Assembly: GCA_947259915.1 (NCBI GenBank)
Contig: CAMYOC010000032.1
Coordinates: forward strand, 18,523 to 82,522
Length of the DNA stretch: 64,000 bases
Reading direction: 5' to 3'
Origin: an uncultured Gammaproteobacteria bacterium
GTDB taxonomy: Bacteria > Pseudomonadota > Gammaproteobacteria > Steroidobacterales > XN24
Part shown: positions 47,137 through 59,451 of the stretch, one piece after another
Numbering within the stretch: the first letter of the stretch is position 1
How the letters are laid out: every line of letters starts with the position of its first letter
Notes under the pieces: model-generated
What the model was told of the DNA's origin: nothing
Databases searched by the model: none
What the model saw: only the letters and a program-made list of their open reading frames with translations
Program-made: the position numbers and the translations under genes

Positions 47137-48363
47137 TCATGGGGCCGCCTGCGCCAGACCGAGATCCGCCGCGCCGCGCCGCTGACCGTTTTGCGGGATC
47201 CAGAAGGTCTCCGTATCCAGCCCCGCGACGTCCAATGCGTTCAGCAATTCCGTCGCTGGCTGGTCCTGGCCATCATCGGCGAGACGGAAGGTGCCGAAAT
47301 GCATGGCCATGCTGCGGCGGGCCTGCAGCTGCTGGTGCGCGCTTACAGCCTCGGCTGGATCGATATGCTGATAAGCCATAAACCAGCGCGGCAGATACGC
47401 GCCGATGGGCAGGATCGCGAGATCCGGCGGACCCAGCCGCTGGCGGATCTCGGAAAAATGCTCGCCCATACCCGTATCGCCGGCGAAAAAGAGTTTGCGC
47501 TCCCCTGCGGCGATCATGTAGCCGGCCCACAATGCCTCGTTGGTGTCGAGCATGCCCCGCCTTGACCAGTGCTGAACCGGCACCGCGCTGACCCGATAAC
47601 CGTCCGCCAACTCAAACGCCTGCCACCAGTCCAGCTCCCGGCACCGGTCAATCTGATCCAGACCGAGATAGTGACAGTTGCCCAGCGGGACGAGGAACAC
47701 CGGGTCATGGGTCTCGTGCAGCCGGCGCAGCGTGAGCAGATCCATGTGGTCGAAGTGATTGTGACTGACGACGACCACGTCGATCGGCGGCAGATCGGAG
47801 AAAGCCAGCCCGGGGGGGCGATAACGGGCTGGCCCGACCCAGGTGAGGGGACTGGCTCGCTCCGACCAGATCGGATCCGTCAACAGATTGATGTCATCGG
47901 TTTGTATCAACACCGTGGCGTGATTGACGAAGGTGATCTCAAGCCCGTCGCCGGCCACCCGCTGCGGTGGTGGCGGATACGGCAGCGGTGACAGGTCCCG
48001 ATTCCAGGGTCCGGCTGATTCACGGTTGAACTGCCATTTCAGGACATCGCCAAGACTCTTCACCGGCTGATGGTGCAGATGGAATCGGCGACCGTCGAAA
48101 TGATCGCTGACCGGTCCTTCGTAGGGCCGGTCCTGGGTAGCGCAGCTGAACAGGATCACGGCACTGAGGGTGGCGAATGCGAGCCACGCCACAGCCCGCG
48201 CCGGGCGTCGTGGCCGCGGCTGATCCGTGCCCCTACCCGGCAATGGCGGTGCCCCCGTGGCGTCTTGGATCGCCAGCCACCGTAAAGCCTGTTCCGGGCG
48301 TCCATTCGGCCGCCGCCGCGCCGCCAAAAAACATCGACACGTGATCAAAGGGCCGTTGCGCAA
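47137..48363 (-). CDS. MBL-fold metallo-hydrolase, probable lipoprotein (NAPE-PLD/UlaG-like)
   Basis: FVNHATVLIQTDDINLLTDPIWSERASP; SHNHFDHMD; FFAGDTGMG; lipobox-like VILFSC. True start is probably downstream of 48363 because the N-terminus overlaps the ggt 3' end. Confidence 0.85.
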   Translation of the reverse strand: MRNGPLITCRCFLAARRRPNGRPEQALRWLAIQDATGAPPLPGRGTDQPRPRRPARAVAWLAFATLSAVILFSCATQDRPYEGPVSDHFDGRRFHLHHQPVKSLGDVLKWQFNRESAGPWNRDLSPLPYPPPPQRVAGDGLEITFVNHATVLIQTDDINLLTDPIWSERASPLTWVGPARYRPPGLAFSDLPPIDVVVVSHNHFDHMDLLTLRRLHETHDPVFLVPLGNCHYLGLDQIDRCRELDWWQAFELADGYRVSAVPVQHWSRRGMLDTNEALWAGYMIAAGERKLFFAGDTGMGEHFSEIRQRLGPPDLAILPIGAYLPRWFMAYQHIDPAEAVSAHQQLQARRSMAMHFGTFRLADDGQDQPATELLNALDVAGLDTETFWIPQNGQRRGAADLGLAQAAP

Positions 48364-49753
48364 GCGTGCATGCGTCCATCGGCAGACCGGGCTCGTGGGC
48401 GACGCGATATCCCTCGGGCGTCAGTTCGACGTGAGCCCTGGGATGGGCCACGGCCTGCTCCAGCGACATGCCGAAGTGCATGTAGTTGATCAGTGTTTGC
48501 AGGATCGCCGATGTGATCCGGTCAGCACCGGGGGAGCCAACGGCCAGCACCGTGCCGTCGCTGCGGCGCGCGACGGTCGGCGCCATATTCGACGACAGCC
48601 GTGTGCCGGGCGCTTCCACCAGCAGGCCGCCCGTGCCCAGCTCGACTTCGCCCAGCGCATTGTTGAGCCAGATCCCGGTGTCGCCGGGCAATACCCCCGA
48701 TCCGTAGCCCGCGGACATGGTCACCGCACAGCCCATGCCATGACTGTCTACCGCAGAGGTGTGGACCGTCTCGCTGGAGGTCCCCGGCGGTTTCCCGTCA
48801 CGGATCGACTCGAGCAGCTTCATCACGTCCCGATCCACGTCGCGGCTGGCGGCCAGCACGTCCCGCCGGTACTCGATGACCCGGCGTTGCGCTTCCACCA
48901 TGCGCGCCACCGCGTCCGCGTTCCAGCCGTCGACGCCAACATCCCGGGTCAGCATCATCATCGCCACCAGGGCGGCGCCACCGACTGCCGGCGGCGGCGT
49001 GGTGGCGATCTCCCAGTCGTCCAGGTCGACCATCAGGCTGGCCCGCTCAAGCGCCCGGTAGGCCGCCATATCGGCCCGGGTCAGCATGCCGCCGGCATTA
49101 CTGACGTGATCGGCCAGCTGCTGACCCAGTTCGCCGGTGTAAAACTCTTGCGCGCCGAGACGGCCGATGCGCTCGAGGCTGTCGCCAAGACCGGGGATTC
49201 TCGTCGTGTCCCCGGCTGCCGGTATCTGGCCGTCCGGCCCCTGCAGCGCGGACGCGCTGTGAGGGTCCCACCCGTAGATCGGCTCGGCGCAAAAATCGAG
49301 ATAAAAGCGGCAATTGGAGGGCATCGGAAAGCCGCGTTCGGCGATGACCCGGGCCGGCTCGACGACGTCACGCCACGGCAGCTGGCCATAGCGTTCGCAG
49401 GCGTGGCCCATGGCCGCGATGCCCCCGGGTACGGCCACCGAGCCGGGTCCGACGATAGTCCGCATGCCGCCGCCATAGCCCAGTTCCACTTCCCATGCGC
49501 CCTGGCCCATGCGCTCCGCTGGCAGCCCGCGTCCGGGCATTTCCGAATAGCCGTCGATCGTGATGGGGCGGCCATCCTGCGCCCACAACGTGACGAATCC
49601 GCTCGCTCCCAGTGAGCAGACCCCGGGCTCTGTGCTCATCGAGACCAGACAGGCGGCGACCGCGGCGTCGACCGCGTTGCCGCCGGCGCGCGCGACCTGG
49701 GCCCCGGCATCCGCCGCCAGCTGGGAGCTGGAAGCGATCACCGCTGCGGTCAT
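48233..49753 (-). CDS. Gamma-glutamyltransferase family protein
   Basis: GGNAVDAAVAACLV...STEPGVCSLGASGFV; TVHTSAVDSHGMGCAVTMSAGYGSGVLPGDTGIWLNNALGEVE. No obvious signal peptide. Confidence 0.85.
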   Translation of the reverse strand: MTAAVIASSSQLAADAGAQVARAGGNAVDAAVAACLVSMSTEPGVCSLGASGFVTLWAQDGRPITIDGYSEMPGRGLPAERMGQGAWEVELGYGGGMRTIVGPGSVAVPGGIAAMGHACERYGQLPWRDVVEPARVIAERGFPMPSNCRFYLDFCAEPIYGWDPHSASALQGPDGQIPAAGDTTRIPGLGDSLERIGRLGAQEFYTGELGQQLADHVSNAGGMLTRADMAAYRALERASLMVDLDDWEIATTPPPAVGGAALVAMMMLTRDVGVDGWNADAVARMVEAQRRVIEYRRDVLAASRDVDRDVMKLLESIRDGKPPGTSSETVHTSAVDSHGMGCAVTMSAGYGSGVLPGDTGIWLNNALGEVELGTGGLLVEAPGTRLSSNMAPTVARRSDGTVLAVGSPGADRITSAILQTLINYMHFGMSLEQAVAHPRAHVELTPEGYRVAHEPGLPMDACTLAQRPFDHVSMFFGGAAAAEWTPGTGFTVAGDPRRHGGTAIAG

Positions 49754-49807
49754 GACCGCGGACCCAGTTCGGTTCGCTGCGGATTCATTCGGGTTCCCGT
49801 TGCGCGA

Positions 49808-50668
49808 TCATGTCGTGACGCAGCCGAGGCGTTGCGCGTGCCAGTCCATGTGCTCGCCGATAAACGACGCCACGAAGTAATAGCTGTGGTCGTAGCCTGC
49901 CTGGCGCCTCAGCGTCAGCGACCAGCCGGCGTCGCGGCAGGCCGCCTCGAGCAAGTCCGGTTTCAGCTGGGTCGACAGGAACTCGTCATCGCTGCCCTGA
50001 TCCACCAGCAGTTCGCCTGCCTGGTCAGCCGCCGCGATCAATGCGCAGGCGTCATAGGTTTGCCACGCTTCGCCGCGCGTGCCCAGATAGGCGCCGAGCG
50101 CTTGCTCACCCCAGGGGCAATTCAGCGGGGAACAGATGGGAGAGAATGCAGACACCGAGACATAACGGCCGGGATGACGCAGCGCGCTGACCAGTGCGCC
50201 GTGGCCGCCCATGGAGTGGCCGCTGATCGACGCGCGCCCGGTGTCGATGGGGAAGACCTCGGCGACCAGCGCCGGCAGCTCCTCATTGACGTAGCTCTGC
50301 ATCTGGTAATGGCGCGCCCAGGGCTCTGCGGCCGCGTCGACATAGAAACCGGCGCCACTGCCCAGATCCCAGCTATCGTTTTCGCCAGGTATGCCGGTGT
50401 CTCTGGGGCTGGTGTCCGGCACGACCAATGCCATGCCCAGGCGTGCCGCGTGAGCCTGCGCGCCGGCCTTGGCGATAAAGTTCTCTTCGCTGCAGGTCAG
50501 ACCGGAGAGCCAGAACAACACCGGCACCGGACCGTCGCTGGCGGCGGGCGGCAGATAGACGGCAAAGCGCATGCCGCCGTCGCAGACCGCGGAGCGATGC
50601 GCGCAGAACAGCAGTTCGCCGCCGAAGCTGCGGTGCCGCGCCCTGATCTCGACCGTTGCTTCGCTCAT
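49808..50668 (-). CDS. fghA: S-formylglutathione hydrolase
   Basis: VLFWLSGLTCSEENFIAKAGAQAHAARLGMALVVPDTSPRDTGIPGE; SISGHSMGGHGAL. Confidence 0.95.
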   Translation of the reverse strand: MSEATVEIRARHRSFGGELLFCAHRSAVCDGGMRFAVYLPPAASDGPVPVLFWLSGLTCSEENFIAKAGAQAHAARLGMALVVPDTSPRDTGIPGENDSWDLGSGAGFYVDAAAEPWARHYQMQSYVNEELPALVAEVFPIDTGRASISGHSMGGHGALVSALRHPGRYVSVSAFSPICSPLNCPWGEQALGAYLGTRGEAWQTYDACALIAAADQAGELLVDQGSDDEFLSTQLKPDLLEAACRDAGWSLTLRRQAGYDHSYYFVASFIGEHMDWHAQRLGCVTT

Positions 50669-50672
50669 GATC

Positions 50673-53363
<2,691 letters not shown>

Positions 53364-53398
53364 GCGGCGATCAGCGGACGAGCCGGAGGAAAAAGGGA

Positions 53399-54490
53399 AT
53401 GGCGGATCCGGAAACCGAAGCGCGACGGCTGCGCGAACAGATTGCGATCCTGCGGCGGGAGGCCGAGGACAATTCCGGCATCCTCAAGCGGGCCCAGACA
53501 CGGGAGCTGTGTCTGCTGCAGTCGGAATCGCTGGTGGCCCTGTTTGATCAGATCGTCGACGGATTGCGCGAGTCCCATGGGCTCGAGGCCGTGAGCCTGG
53601 TCCTGGTCGATCCGCAGCACGAAGTAAGGCATCTGGCGCACAGCGAAAAATTTAGTTCGGAAAGCCGTCCTGAGGTGCTGTTTGTCGACACCCTGGCGGG
53701 AATGGCGCCGCAGTTCGCCACGCTTTACAAGCCGTGGCTGGGCCCGTACATCGGCGCCGACCATCAACTGTTGTTTCCGGGTCGGCAAGGGCTGACCTCC
53801 ATCGCCATCCTGCCGCTGCGGCGCCAGCGGCAGCTACTCGGGGCGCTGAATTTCGGCAGCAGCGACGATCGTCGCTTTACCCGTCACCACGGTACGGATT
53901 TCCTCGATCATCTGGCCAACGTCACCGCGGTATGTCTCGAGAACGCGATCAACCGCGCGCGCCTCGTGCGCAGCGGTCTGACTGACGTGCTCACTGGTCT
54001 TAGCAACCGGCGCTACCTGCAGAGCCGCCTGGCCGAAGAACTGGCGCGGGCGCAGCGCGGCGAGAACGAGCTGACTTGCGTACTGGTCGACGTGGATCAT
54101 TTCAAGGCTGTCAATGACAACCACGGCCATCTGGCCGGGGATCGGGTCTTGCGCGAAATCGCCGAGCGCATCGAGATGGAGGTCCGCGCCAGCGACGTGG
54201 TCGCTCGCTACGGGGGGGAAGAGTTCGCACTGCTCCTGCCCGACACCCGGCCTGAAGAAGCGATCGGCCTGTCGGAGCGGATCCGCAAGTCGGTTGCCGC
54301 GAGCCCGATCTGTTTCGGGCCCGATCAGGAGGTCGAGGTCACGGTGTCGGTCGGTGTCGCTTCGGTGCGGCCCGTAAGCGGCGTGACCGATCTGAAGTCA
54401 CTGGGCGAAAAGCTCATCGCTGAAGCCGACGTTCAGCTCTATCGCGCCAAGGCGGATGGCCGCGACCTGGTGCGTTACGCCAACTCCTGA
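53399..54490 (+). CDS. DUF484/GAF-like + GGDEF diguanylate cyclase
   Basis: N-terminal DUF484-like region; C-terminal TDVLTGLSNRRYL ... YGGEEFALLLPDT (intact GGEEF). Confidence 0.9.
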   Translation: MADPETEARRLREQIAILRREAEDNSGILKRAQTRELCLLQSESLVALFDQIVDGLRESHGLEAVSLVLVDPQHEVRHLAHSEKFSSESRPEVLFVDTLAGMAPQFATLYKPWLGPYIGADHQLLFPGRQGLTSIAILPLRRQRQLLGALNFGSSDDRRFTRHHGTDFLDHLANVTAVCLENAINRARLVRSGLTDVLTGLSNRRYLQSRLAEELARAQRGENELTCVLVDVDHFKAVNDNHGHLAGDRVLREIAERIEMEVRASDVVARYGGEEFALLLPDTRPEEAIGLSERIRKSVAASPICFGPDQEVEVTVSVGVASVRPVSGVTDLKSLGEKLIAEADVQLYRAKADGRDLVRYANS

Positions 54491-54503
54491 GCCGCACCCG
54501 GGA

Positions 54504-55490
54504 TCAGCGCGCCGCCCGCTGCCGACTGATCAGCAACAGGAACAACGGTACGCCGAGCAGCGCGGTCAGTGCGCCCACGGGCAGCTGCCGCGGCGCCACC
54601 ACCGTGCGCGCCAGCGTATCAGCGACGACCAGCAGGCTGCCGCCGGCCAGGGCTGCCGCGGGGAGTAACAGGCGATGGTCCTGCCCGGTCGCAAGCCGCA
54701 CCAGGTGGGGAACGACCAGGCCGACAAAACCGATGCTGCCGGCGGTGGTGACCGCCACCGCCGTGATCAGGGAGCTGGCGAGATAGATGCCGACGCGCAG
54801 CGGGCGCACGGCTACGCCCAGGGCGCTGGCCTGCAGGTCGCCGCGGGCGAGCACGTTTAGCGGCCGGGCGACCGCCAGACCAGCGAGGACGGCGGCTGCC
54901 AGCAGCAGCAGGCGGGGTCCCGGGCGGGTCGCGAAGGACAGGTCTCCCATCAACCAGAACAACATGCCGCGCAGGCTGGCGTCCGGGCTCAGCGCCAGCA
55001 TCAGACTGATGATCGCCGAGAAGCCCGCGGCCAGCACGACACCGGTCAAAAGTAGCCGCAGGGGGACCCATCCGCCGCGTCCGCGCGACAGGCTGAACAC
55101 GATCAGGGTGGTCAACATCGCGCCACCGAAGGCACCGACATCTACCCACAAACTGCCCAGTCCCAGCATGATGGCCAACAGGGCGAACACCGCTGCGCCA
55201 CCCGAGACGCCGAGAATATACGGATCCGCCAGCGGGTTGCGCAGCAGTACCTGCATCAACGCGCCGGCGAGCGCCAGCAGGCCGCCGGTGGCAAAGGCGG
55301 TCAATGCCCTTGGCAGGCGCAGGTCGTTGACCAGCGCGCTGGCCATCCCGGCTTCGCCGCTCAATCCTCGCCAGACCTCGGCCGGCGACAGCGACACGCT
55401 GCCCGCAAGCAGGGCGAACAACAGCGCCAGGGCGGCGATCACGACCAGGACGATACAGGCCAGCACTGGACGTCGGCGGCGCACGCTCAC
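54504..55490 (-). CDS. FecCD-family ABC permease (BtuC-like)
   Basis: [94 protein letters not shown] 55490 start with GGAG. Confidence 0.9.
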   Translation of the reverse strand: MSVRRRRPVLACIVLVVIAALALLFALLAGSVSLSPAEVWRGLSGEAGMASALVNDLRLPRALTAFATGGLLALAGALMQVLLRNPLADPYILGVSGGAAVFALLAIMLGLGSLWVDVGAFGGAMLTTLIVFSLSRGRGGWVPLRLLLTGVVLAAGFSAIISLMLALSPDASLRGMLFWLMGDLSFATRPGPRLLLLAAAVLAGLAVARPLNVLARGDLQASALGVAVRPLRVGIYLASSLITAVAVTTAGSIGFVGLVVPHLVRLATGQDHRLLLPAAALAGGSLLVVADTLARTVVAPRQLPVGALTALLGVPLFLLLISRQRAAR

Positions 55491-55631
55491 TCCTTGGCAA
55501 TACTTCCCGGCGGCCGCAAAAAAACGGGCCGCGACGATCGCCGCGAACGATACCACGGGCGGCCGTCGGGCTTGTTGTTCGGGGGCCGGCTTTTGTGGAA
55601 GAATGCTGGCCAGGTAAAGGATTGTGTCTGC

Positions 55632-56138
55632 ATGACGGATTTCATCGACGAGGAAGGCTTCCGGGCCAACGTCGGTATCGTCCTGTCTAACGGCGAGAAA
55701 AGATTGTTCTGGGGCGGTCGGGCCGGCCGCGATGGCTGGCAGTTTCCCCAGGGCGGCATTCAGCCAGACGAGGATCCCCGTGACGCGATGTTCCGGGAAC
55801 TCGCCGAAGAGATCGGACTGACGCCTGAGGACGTAGAGCTGGTCGGCCACACGCGCGGCTGGCTGCGTTATCGGCTGCCCCGGCGCTATGTCCGGCGCGA
55901 CAGCCATCCGCTATGCATCGGACAAAAACAACGCTGGTTTCTGCTACGTCTGGTCAGTCCGGAGTCATGCTTGCGTTTCGACACCACGTCCAGGCCCGAA
56001 TTCGACCGCTGGCGGTGGGTCGACTACTGGTTCCCGCTCAAGAACGTCATCTACTTCAAACGTCGCGTCTACCGGCGTGCGCTGGAGGAACTGCGGCCGC
56101 TGCTGTTCCCCGAGACCGCCGCCGGTCGTGGCTCCTAG
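55632..56138 (+). CDS. rppH: RNA pyrophosphohydrolase
   Basis: [57 protein letters not shown] (Nudix box); [10 protein letters not shown]. Confidence 0.95.
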   Translation: MTDFIDEEGFRANVGIVLSNGEKRLFWGGRAGRDGWQFPQGGIQPDEDPRDAMFRELAEEIGLTPEDVELVGHTRGWLRYRLPRRYVRRDSHPLCIGQKQRWFLLRLVSPESCLRFDTTSRPEFDRWRWVDYWFPLKNVIYFKRRVYRRALEELRPLLFPETAAGRGS

Positions 56139-56192
56139 CCCTTGGTCCCTGAAGACCGGGCACTGCAATACCATCGAGGGTTAGTCTGAGCC

Positions 56193-56906
56193 ATGGCATC
56201 GCGACTGGTCGTCACATCCCGTGCCCGTCTGCAATCCCGGGTGGCGCTGGCCCTGGCCGCGGTGCTCGGACTGGTTGCCCTGGGTAGCGCCTTCGAGTGG
56301 GGCCGCAGGGCGGCCGGGCATGATGCCTGGGCCACGGCGGAGACCCGCGACCGACTGGCCGGGCGTATCAGCGAGCTGGATGCCGAGAACGAGGCCCTGC
56401 GCTGGGATCTCGCGTTGCTGAGGACTGCCGGCAGAGTGGAGCAGGAAGGCTATCAGCGTGTGACCGGCGATCTGGACGATCTGCAATCGCAGATTGCCGA
56501 GCTCAAGGAGGAGCTGGCTTTCTATCGCGGCATCATGTCGCCCGCGGACGGCAGCACCGGCCTGCAGATACAGACCGTGCAGATCTCCGCGGGATCGGAG
56601 CGTGGGACCTATCGGCTGCGTCTGGTGCTGGTCCAGGCCGGCAGCCAGAATCGTCGCCAGAAGGGGACTGTCCAGGTGACGGTCGAGGGTGATCAGGGTG
56701 GCAAGATTGTGCGACTGCCGATTGCGCCGCTGGCCGAAGACGGGTCCGATCGGCGATATTCGTTCCAGTATTTTCAGATACTCAGGCAGGATGTGAAACT
56801 GCCGCCGGATTTCAAACCACGGCTGGTAGAGGTCGCTCTGCAGTCATCGCGCAAGAACGACGACCCGATCACCGGCAGCTTCCCGTGGCGGATCGTGCGC
56901 AATTGA
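56193..56906 (+). CDS. DUF6776-like protein with N-terminal TM and coiled coil
   Basis: TM then ISELDAENEALRWDLALLRTAGRVEQEGYQRVTGDLDDLQSQIAELKEELAFYRGIMSP; position before bactofilin. Confidence 0.65.
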   Translation: MASRLVVTSRARLQSRVALALAAVLGLVALGSAFEWGRRAAGHDAWATAETRDRLAGRISELDAENEALRWDLALLRTAGRVEQEGYQRVTGDLDDLQSQIAELKEELAFYRGIMSPADGSTGLQIQTVQISAGSERGTYRLRLVLVQAGSQNRRQKGTVQVTVEGDQGGKIVRLPIAPLAEDGSDRRYSFQYFQILRQDVKLPPDFKPRLVEVALQSSRKNDDPITGSFPWRIVRN

Positions 56907-56916
56907 GAGGTTCCAG

Positions 56917-57396
56917 ATGTTTAGCAGGCAGAATCGAAGCAAAAAGGAAATCCGCACCCTGGTCGGCGTCGGCACCCGCGTCAATGGCGACCTTATCTTC
57001 ACCGACGGGCTGCACGTGGACGGCCTGGTTCACGGCAACGTCTCGACCGAAGATGGCCTGCCGGGGTCCCTCAGCGTGAGCGAGGAAGGCATCATCGAGG
57101 GCGACGTCAATGTGTCCGAGGTCGTGCTAAACGGAACCGTCAAGGGCAACCTGGAGGCCCAGGAGCGGGTGGAACTCGGATCGACCGCAAAAGTCATAGG
57201 CAATGTGGTCTACGACCTGATCGAGATGGCTAGCGGCGCTGAGGTCAACGGCAAGCTCATCCATCGGGCGCCTGGCGCGATGGGGTTGCCGGGGAAATCA
57301 ACCGCCAGCGCCAAGGGCAAGAAGACAAAGGCCGATAAGGAAGCCGCAGAGGATTCGCCAGAGGATTCGCCAGGGGATTCGCTGGAGGGGTCCTGA
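56917..57396 (+). CDS. Bactofilin (polymer-forming cytoskeletal) family protein
   Basis: IRTLVGVGTRVNGDLIFTDGLHVDGLVHGNV...SVSEEGIIEGDVNVSEVVLNGTVKGNLEAQERVELGSTAKVIGNVVYDLIEMASGAEVNGKLIH. Confidence 0.95.
   Translation: MFSRQNRSKKEIRTLVGVGTRVNGDLIFTDGLHVDGLVHGNVSTEDGLPGSLSVSEEGIIEGDVNVSEVVLNGTVKGNLEAQERVELGSTAKVIGNVVYDLIEMASGAEVNGKLIHRAPGAMGLPGKSTASAKGKKTKADKEAAEDSPEDSPGDSLEGS
57349..57384 (+). repeat. 12-bp x3 in-frame tandem repeat in bactofilin acidic tail
   Basis: gaggattcgcca / gaggattcgcca / ggggattcgctg, encoding EDSPEDSPGDSL. Confidence 0.8.
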
Positions 57397-57458
57397 GTCA
57401 GCTAGAATAACCGCCGGATCATCGTAAGCGCTGGATCGATCTCCAGCCGAGGCAAGGA

Positions 57459-57821
57459 ATGGAACAGATACAGGACATCCCCCGCGCACCCTCGGTGCCG
57501 CTGATCTTTACCGACGCGGCGGCGAGCAAGGTGTCGGAACTGATGAAAGAAGAGGAAAACCCGGACCTCAAGCTGCGTGTTTTCATCTCTGGTGGCGGCT
57601 GTTCCGGTTTTCAGTACGGATTCACCTTCGACGAGAAAATCGAAGACGGCGACGTTAAGGTGGAGAACGGTGGCGTCACGCTGCTGGTCGATCCGATGAG
57701 CGTCCAGTATCTGATGGGCGCGGAGATCGACTACCGTGAGGATCTCGAGGGCGCACAATTCGTGATCCGCAATCCCAACGCGACGACGACCTGCGGCTGC
57801 GGCTCCTCCTTCGGTATCTGA
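57459..57821 (+). CDS. erpA: Iron-sulfur cluster insertion protein ErpA
   Basis: A-type carrier: [24 protein letters not shown] ... [16 protein letters not shown]. Confidence 0.95.
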   Translation: MEQIQDIPRAPSVPLIFTDAAASKVSELMKEEENPDLKLRVFISGGGCSGFQYGFTFDEKIEDGDVKVENGGVTLLVDPMSVQYLMGAEIDYREDLEGAQFVIRNPNATTTCGCGSSFGI

Positions 57822-57833
57822 CTCCCGCCGATC

Positions 57834-58299
57834 ATGAGCACCACCCGGGGACAGGTGGCTGCGCCCGGGCAGCTCATCGCCGCCGTCGATCTCGGCTCCA
57901 ACAGTTTCCACATGGTTGTAGCCCGCCTCGATGGCGGCCAGCTGGTGATCCTCGATCGCCCGCGCGAGATGGTGCGGCTCGGCGCCGGGCTGGAGCCCGG
58001 TGGCATGTTGTCTGATGCGGCCGCCGGCCGGGGGCTCGCCTGTCTGCGCAAGTTCAGCGAACGCCTCGGCGATATGGGCGCAGGGAGCGTGCGCGCGGTC
58101 GGAACCAACACCCTGCGCCGGATCCGCGACCGCGGCGTCTTCCCGGAAAGCGCTGAAGCGGCACTCGGCCATCCCATCGAGGTGATCGCAGGTGTCGAGG
58201 AGGCACGGCTGGCTGGCCGAGCATCCGCTGACCCGAGCGGACCTGGTCCAGGAGGCCACTTATCTGGAGTCGCTGGGGATAGCGCTCAAGTTGCGGTGA
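57834..58299 (+). pseudogene. ppx: Ppx/GppA exopolyphosphatase remnant: N-terminal ~124 codons joined out of frame to the C-terminal ~31 codons
   Basis: N-terminus LIAAVDLGSNSFHMVVARLDGGQLVILDRPREMVRLGAG...VRAVGTNTLRR...IEVIAGVEEARL; after 58207 another frame reads HGWLAEHPLTRADLVQEATYLESLGIALKLR*, typical of a Ppx C-terminus. The central ~300+ codons are missing. Confidence 0.8.
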
Positions 58300-58308
58300 T
58301 GGGCGGCG

Positions 58309-59415
58309 CTAGCCGCAGAACACGCTACCCAGCACCGCTTCCCGGGATGCGCCCGTCACCGCGGGGATATTTCCCGGCAACCCGGCCAGATTGCGATGGG
58401 CCAGCCAGGCGAACGCGGCCGCCTCCACCCAGTCGATACCGATACCGAGCGTGTCCGTGGGCTCGATCCGCCAGCCTTCGAGACCTTCAGCGATCTGTCG
58501 GGTCAGGGTCCGGTTGTGGGCGCCGCCGCCACACAGGAACAGGGTGCCCGGATCGGGGCAGGCCCGGCGCATGGAGTCGGCGATGGTGCGCGCGGTCAGA
58601 TTGCAGAGCGTCGCCTGGACCGCCTCCGGCGCGGGGGGCTGTCGCAGGTCGTCGAGCACGCTCTGCAGCCAGCTCATATTGAAGTCCTCGATGCCGGTAC
58701 TCTTGGGTCCGGGACGCGCGAAAAACGGATGCGCCATCAGCGCCTCTGACAAGGCTTCGTCCGGCTCAGCCGAGGCCGCCCAGTCGCCACCGGCGTCGTA
58801 GGGCTTGCCCCGGTTCAGGCGGGTCCAGGCGTCCATCAGCGTATTGCCGGGGCCGGTGTCAAAGCCGGATACGTCAGTGCCGGGGACGAGCACGGTGACG
58901 TTGGCAATACCACCGATATTGAGCACCGCCCTCGGTTCGTCCGGATGACTGAACATCGCCTGATGAAAGGCCGGGACGAGTGGCGCGCCCTCGCCACCGA
59001 GCGCGATATCCCGACGGCGGAAGTCGGCCACGGTCTGGATGCCGGTCAGCACCGCGATGATGTTGGGGTCTCCGAGCTGGAGCGAGAATGGCTGAGGACC
59101 TGTCGGAGAGTGGTAGACCGTCTGCCCGTGACTGCCTACAGCGTGAACGGATTCCGGCGCGATACCGCTGCCTTCGAGCACCGCCAGCGCGGCGGCGGCG
59201 AAATCATGACCCAGAGCAGTATCGAGGGCGCCGACGCGGGCCAGGCCGGCCTCGTCCGGATGTTGCACAAGATGACGCAAGCCGGTGAGCGTGGACTCAG
59301 TCATTGGATGCGAACAAGCCGCATGAACCTCGCAGCCGTCGTCAAAACTCGCCAGCACGGCATCGATGCCGTCCATTGAGGTGCCGGAGATCAGCCCGAT
59401 GTAATACCTGCTCAT
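58309..59415 (-). CDS. anmK: Anhydro-N-acetylmuramic acid kinase
   Basis: MSRYYIGLISGTSMDGIDAVLASFDDG; VGSHGQTVYHSP; LNIGGIANVT; FDTGPGNTLMDAW; LCGGGAHNRTL. Confidence 0.95.
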   Translation of the reverse strand: MSRYYIGLISGTSMDGIDAVLASFDDGCEVHAACSHPMTESTLTGLRHLVQHPDEAGLARVGALDTALGHDFAAAALAVLEGSGIAPESVHAVGSHGQTVYHSPTGPQPFSLQLGDPNIIAVLTGIQTVADFRRRDIALGGEGAPLVPAFHQAMFSHPDEPRAVLNIGGIANVTVLVPGTDVSGFDTGPGNTLMDAWTRLNRGKPYDAGGDWAASAEPDEALSEALMAHPFFARPGPKSTGIEDFNMSWLQSVLDDLRQPPAPEAVQATLCNLTARTIADSMRRACPDPGTLFLCGGGAHNRTLTRQIAEGLEGWRIEPTDTLGIGIDWVEAAAFAWLAHRNLAGLPGNIPAVTGASREAVLGSVFCG

Positions 59416-59451
59416 TTCAGAGCGCGCCCATGGCGGGCCGGGTGGTTGGCA

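Noticed and set aside
48227-49615. 462-aa + strand ORF opposite gamma-glutamyltransferase
   Set aside because: Antisense shadow ORF of a clear GGT gene in GC-rich DNA; low-complexity Arg/His/Gly-rich translation with no family features.
55491-55907. N-terminal extension of the BtuC-like permease ORF
   Set aside because: Antisense to rppH; GTG 55490 with a good RBS gives a normal FecCD permease.
57834-58682. 282-aa ORF taken at face value as an intact protein
   Set aside because: After codon ~124 the frame reads non-homologous Pro/Arg/Ser-rich sequence and runs antisense into anmK; better explained as a deleted ppx.
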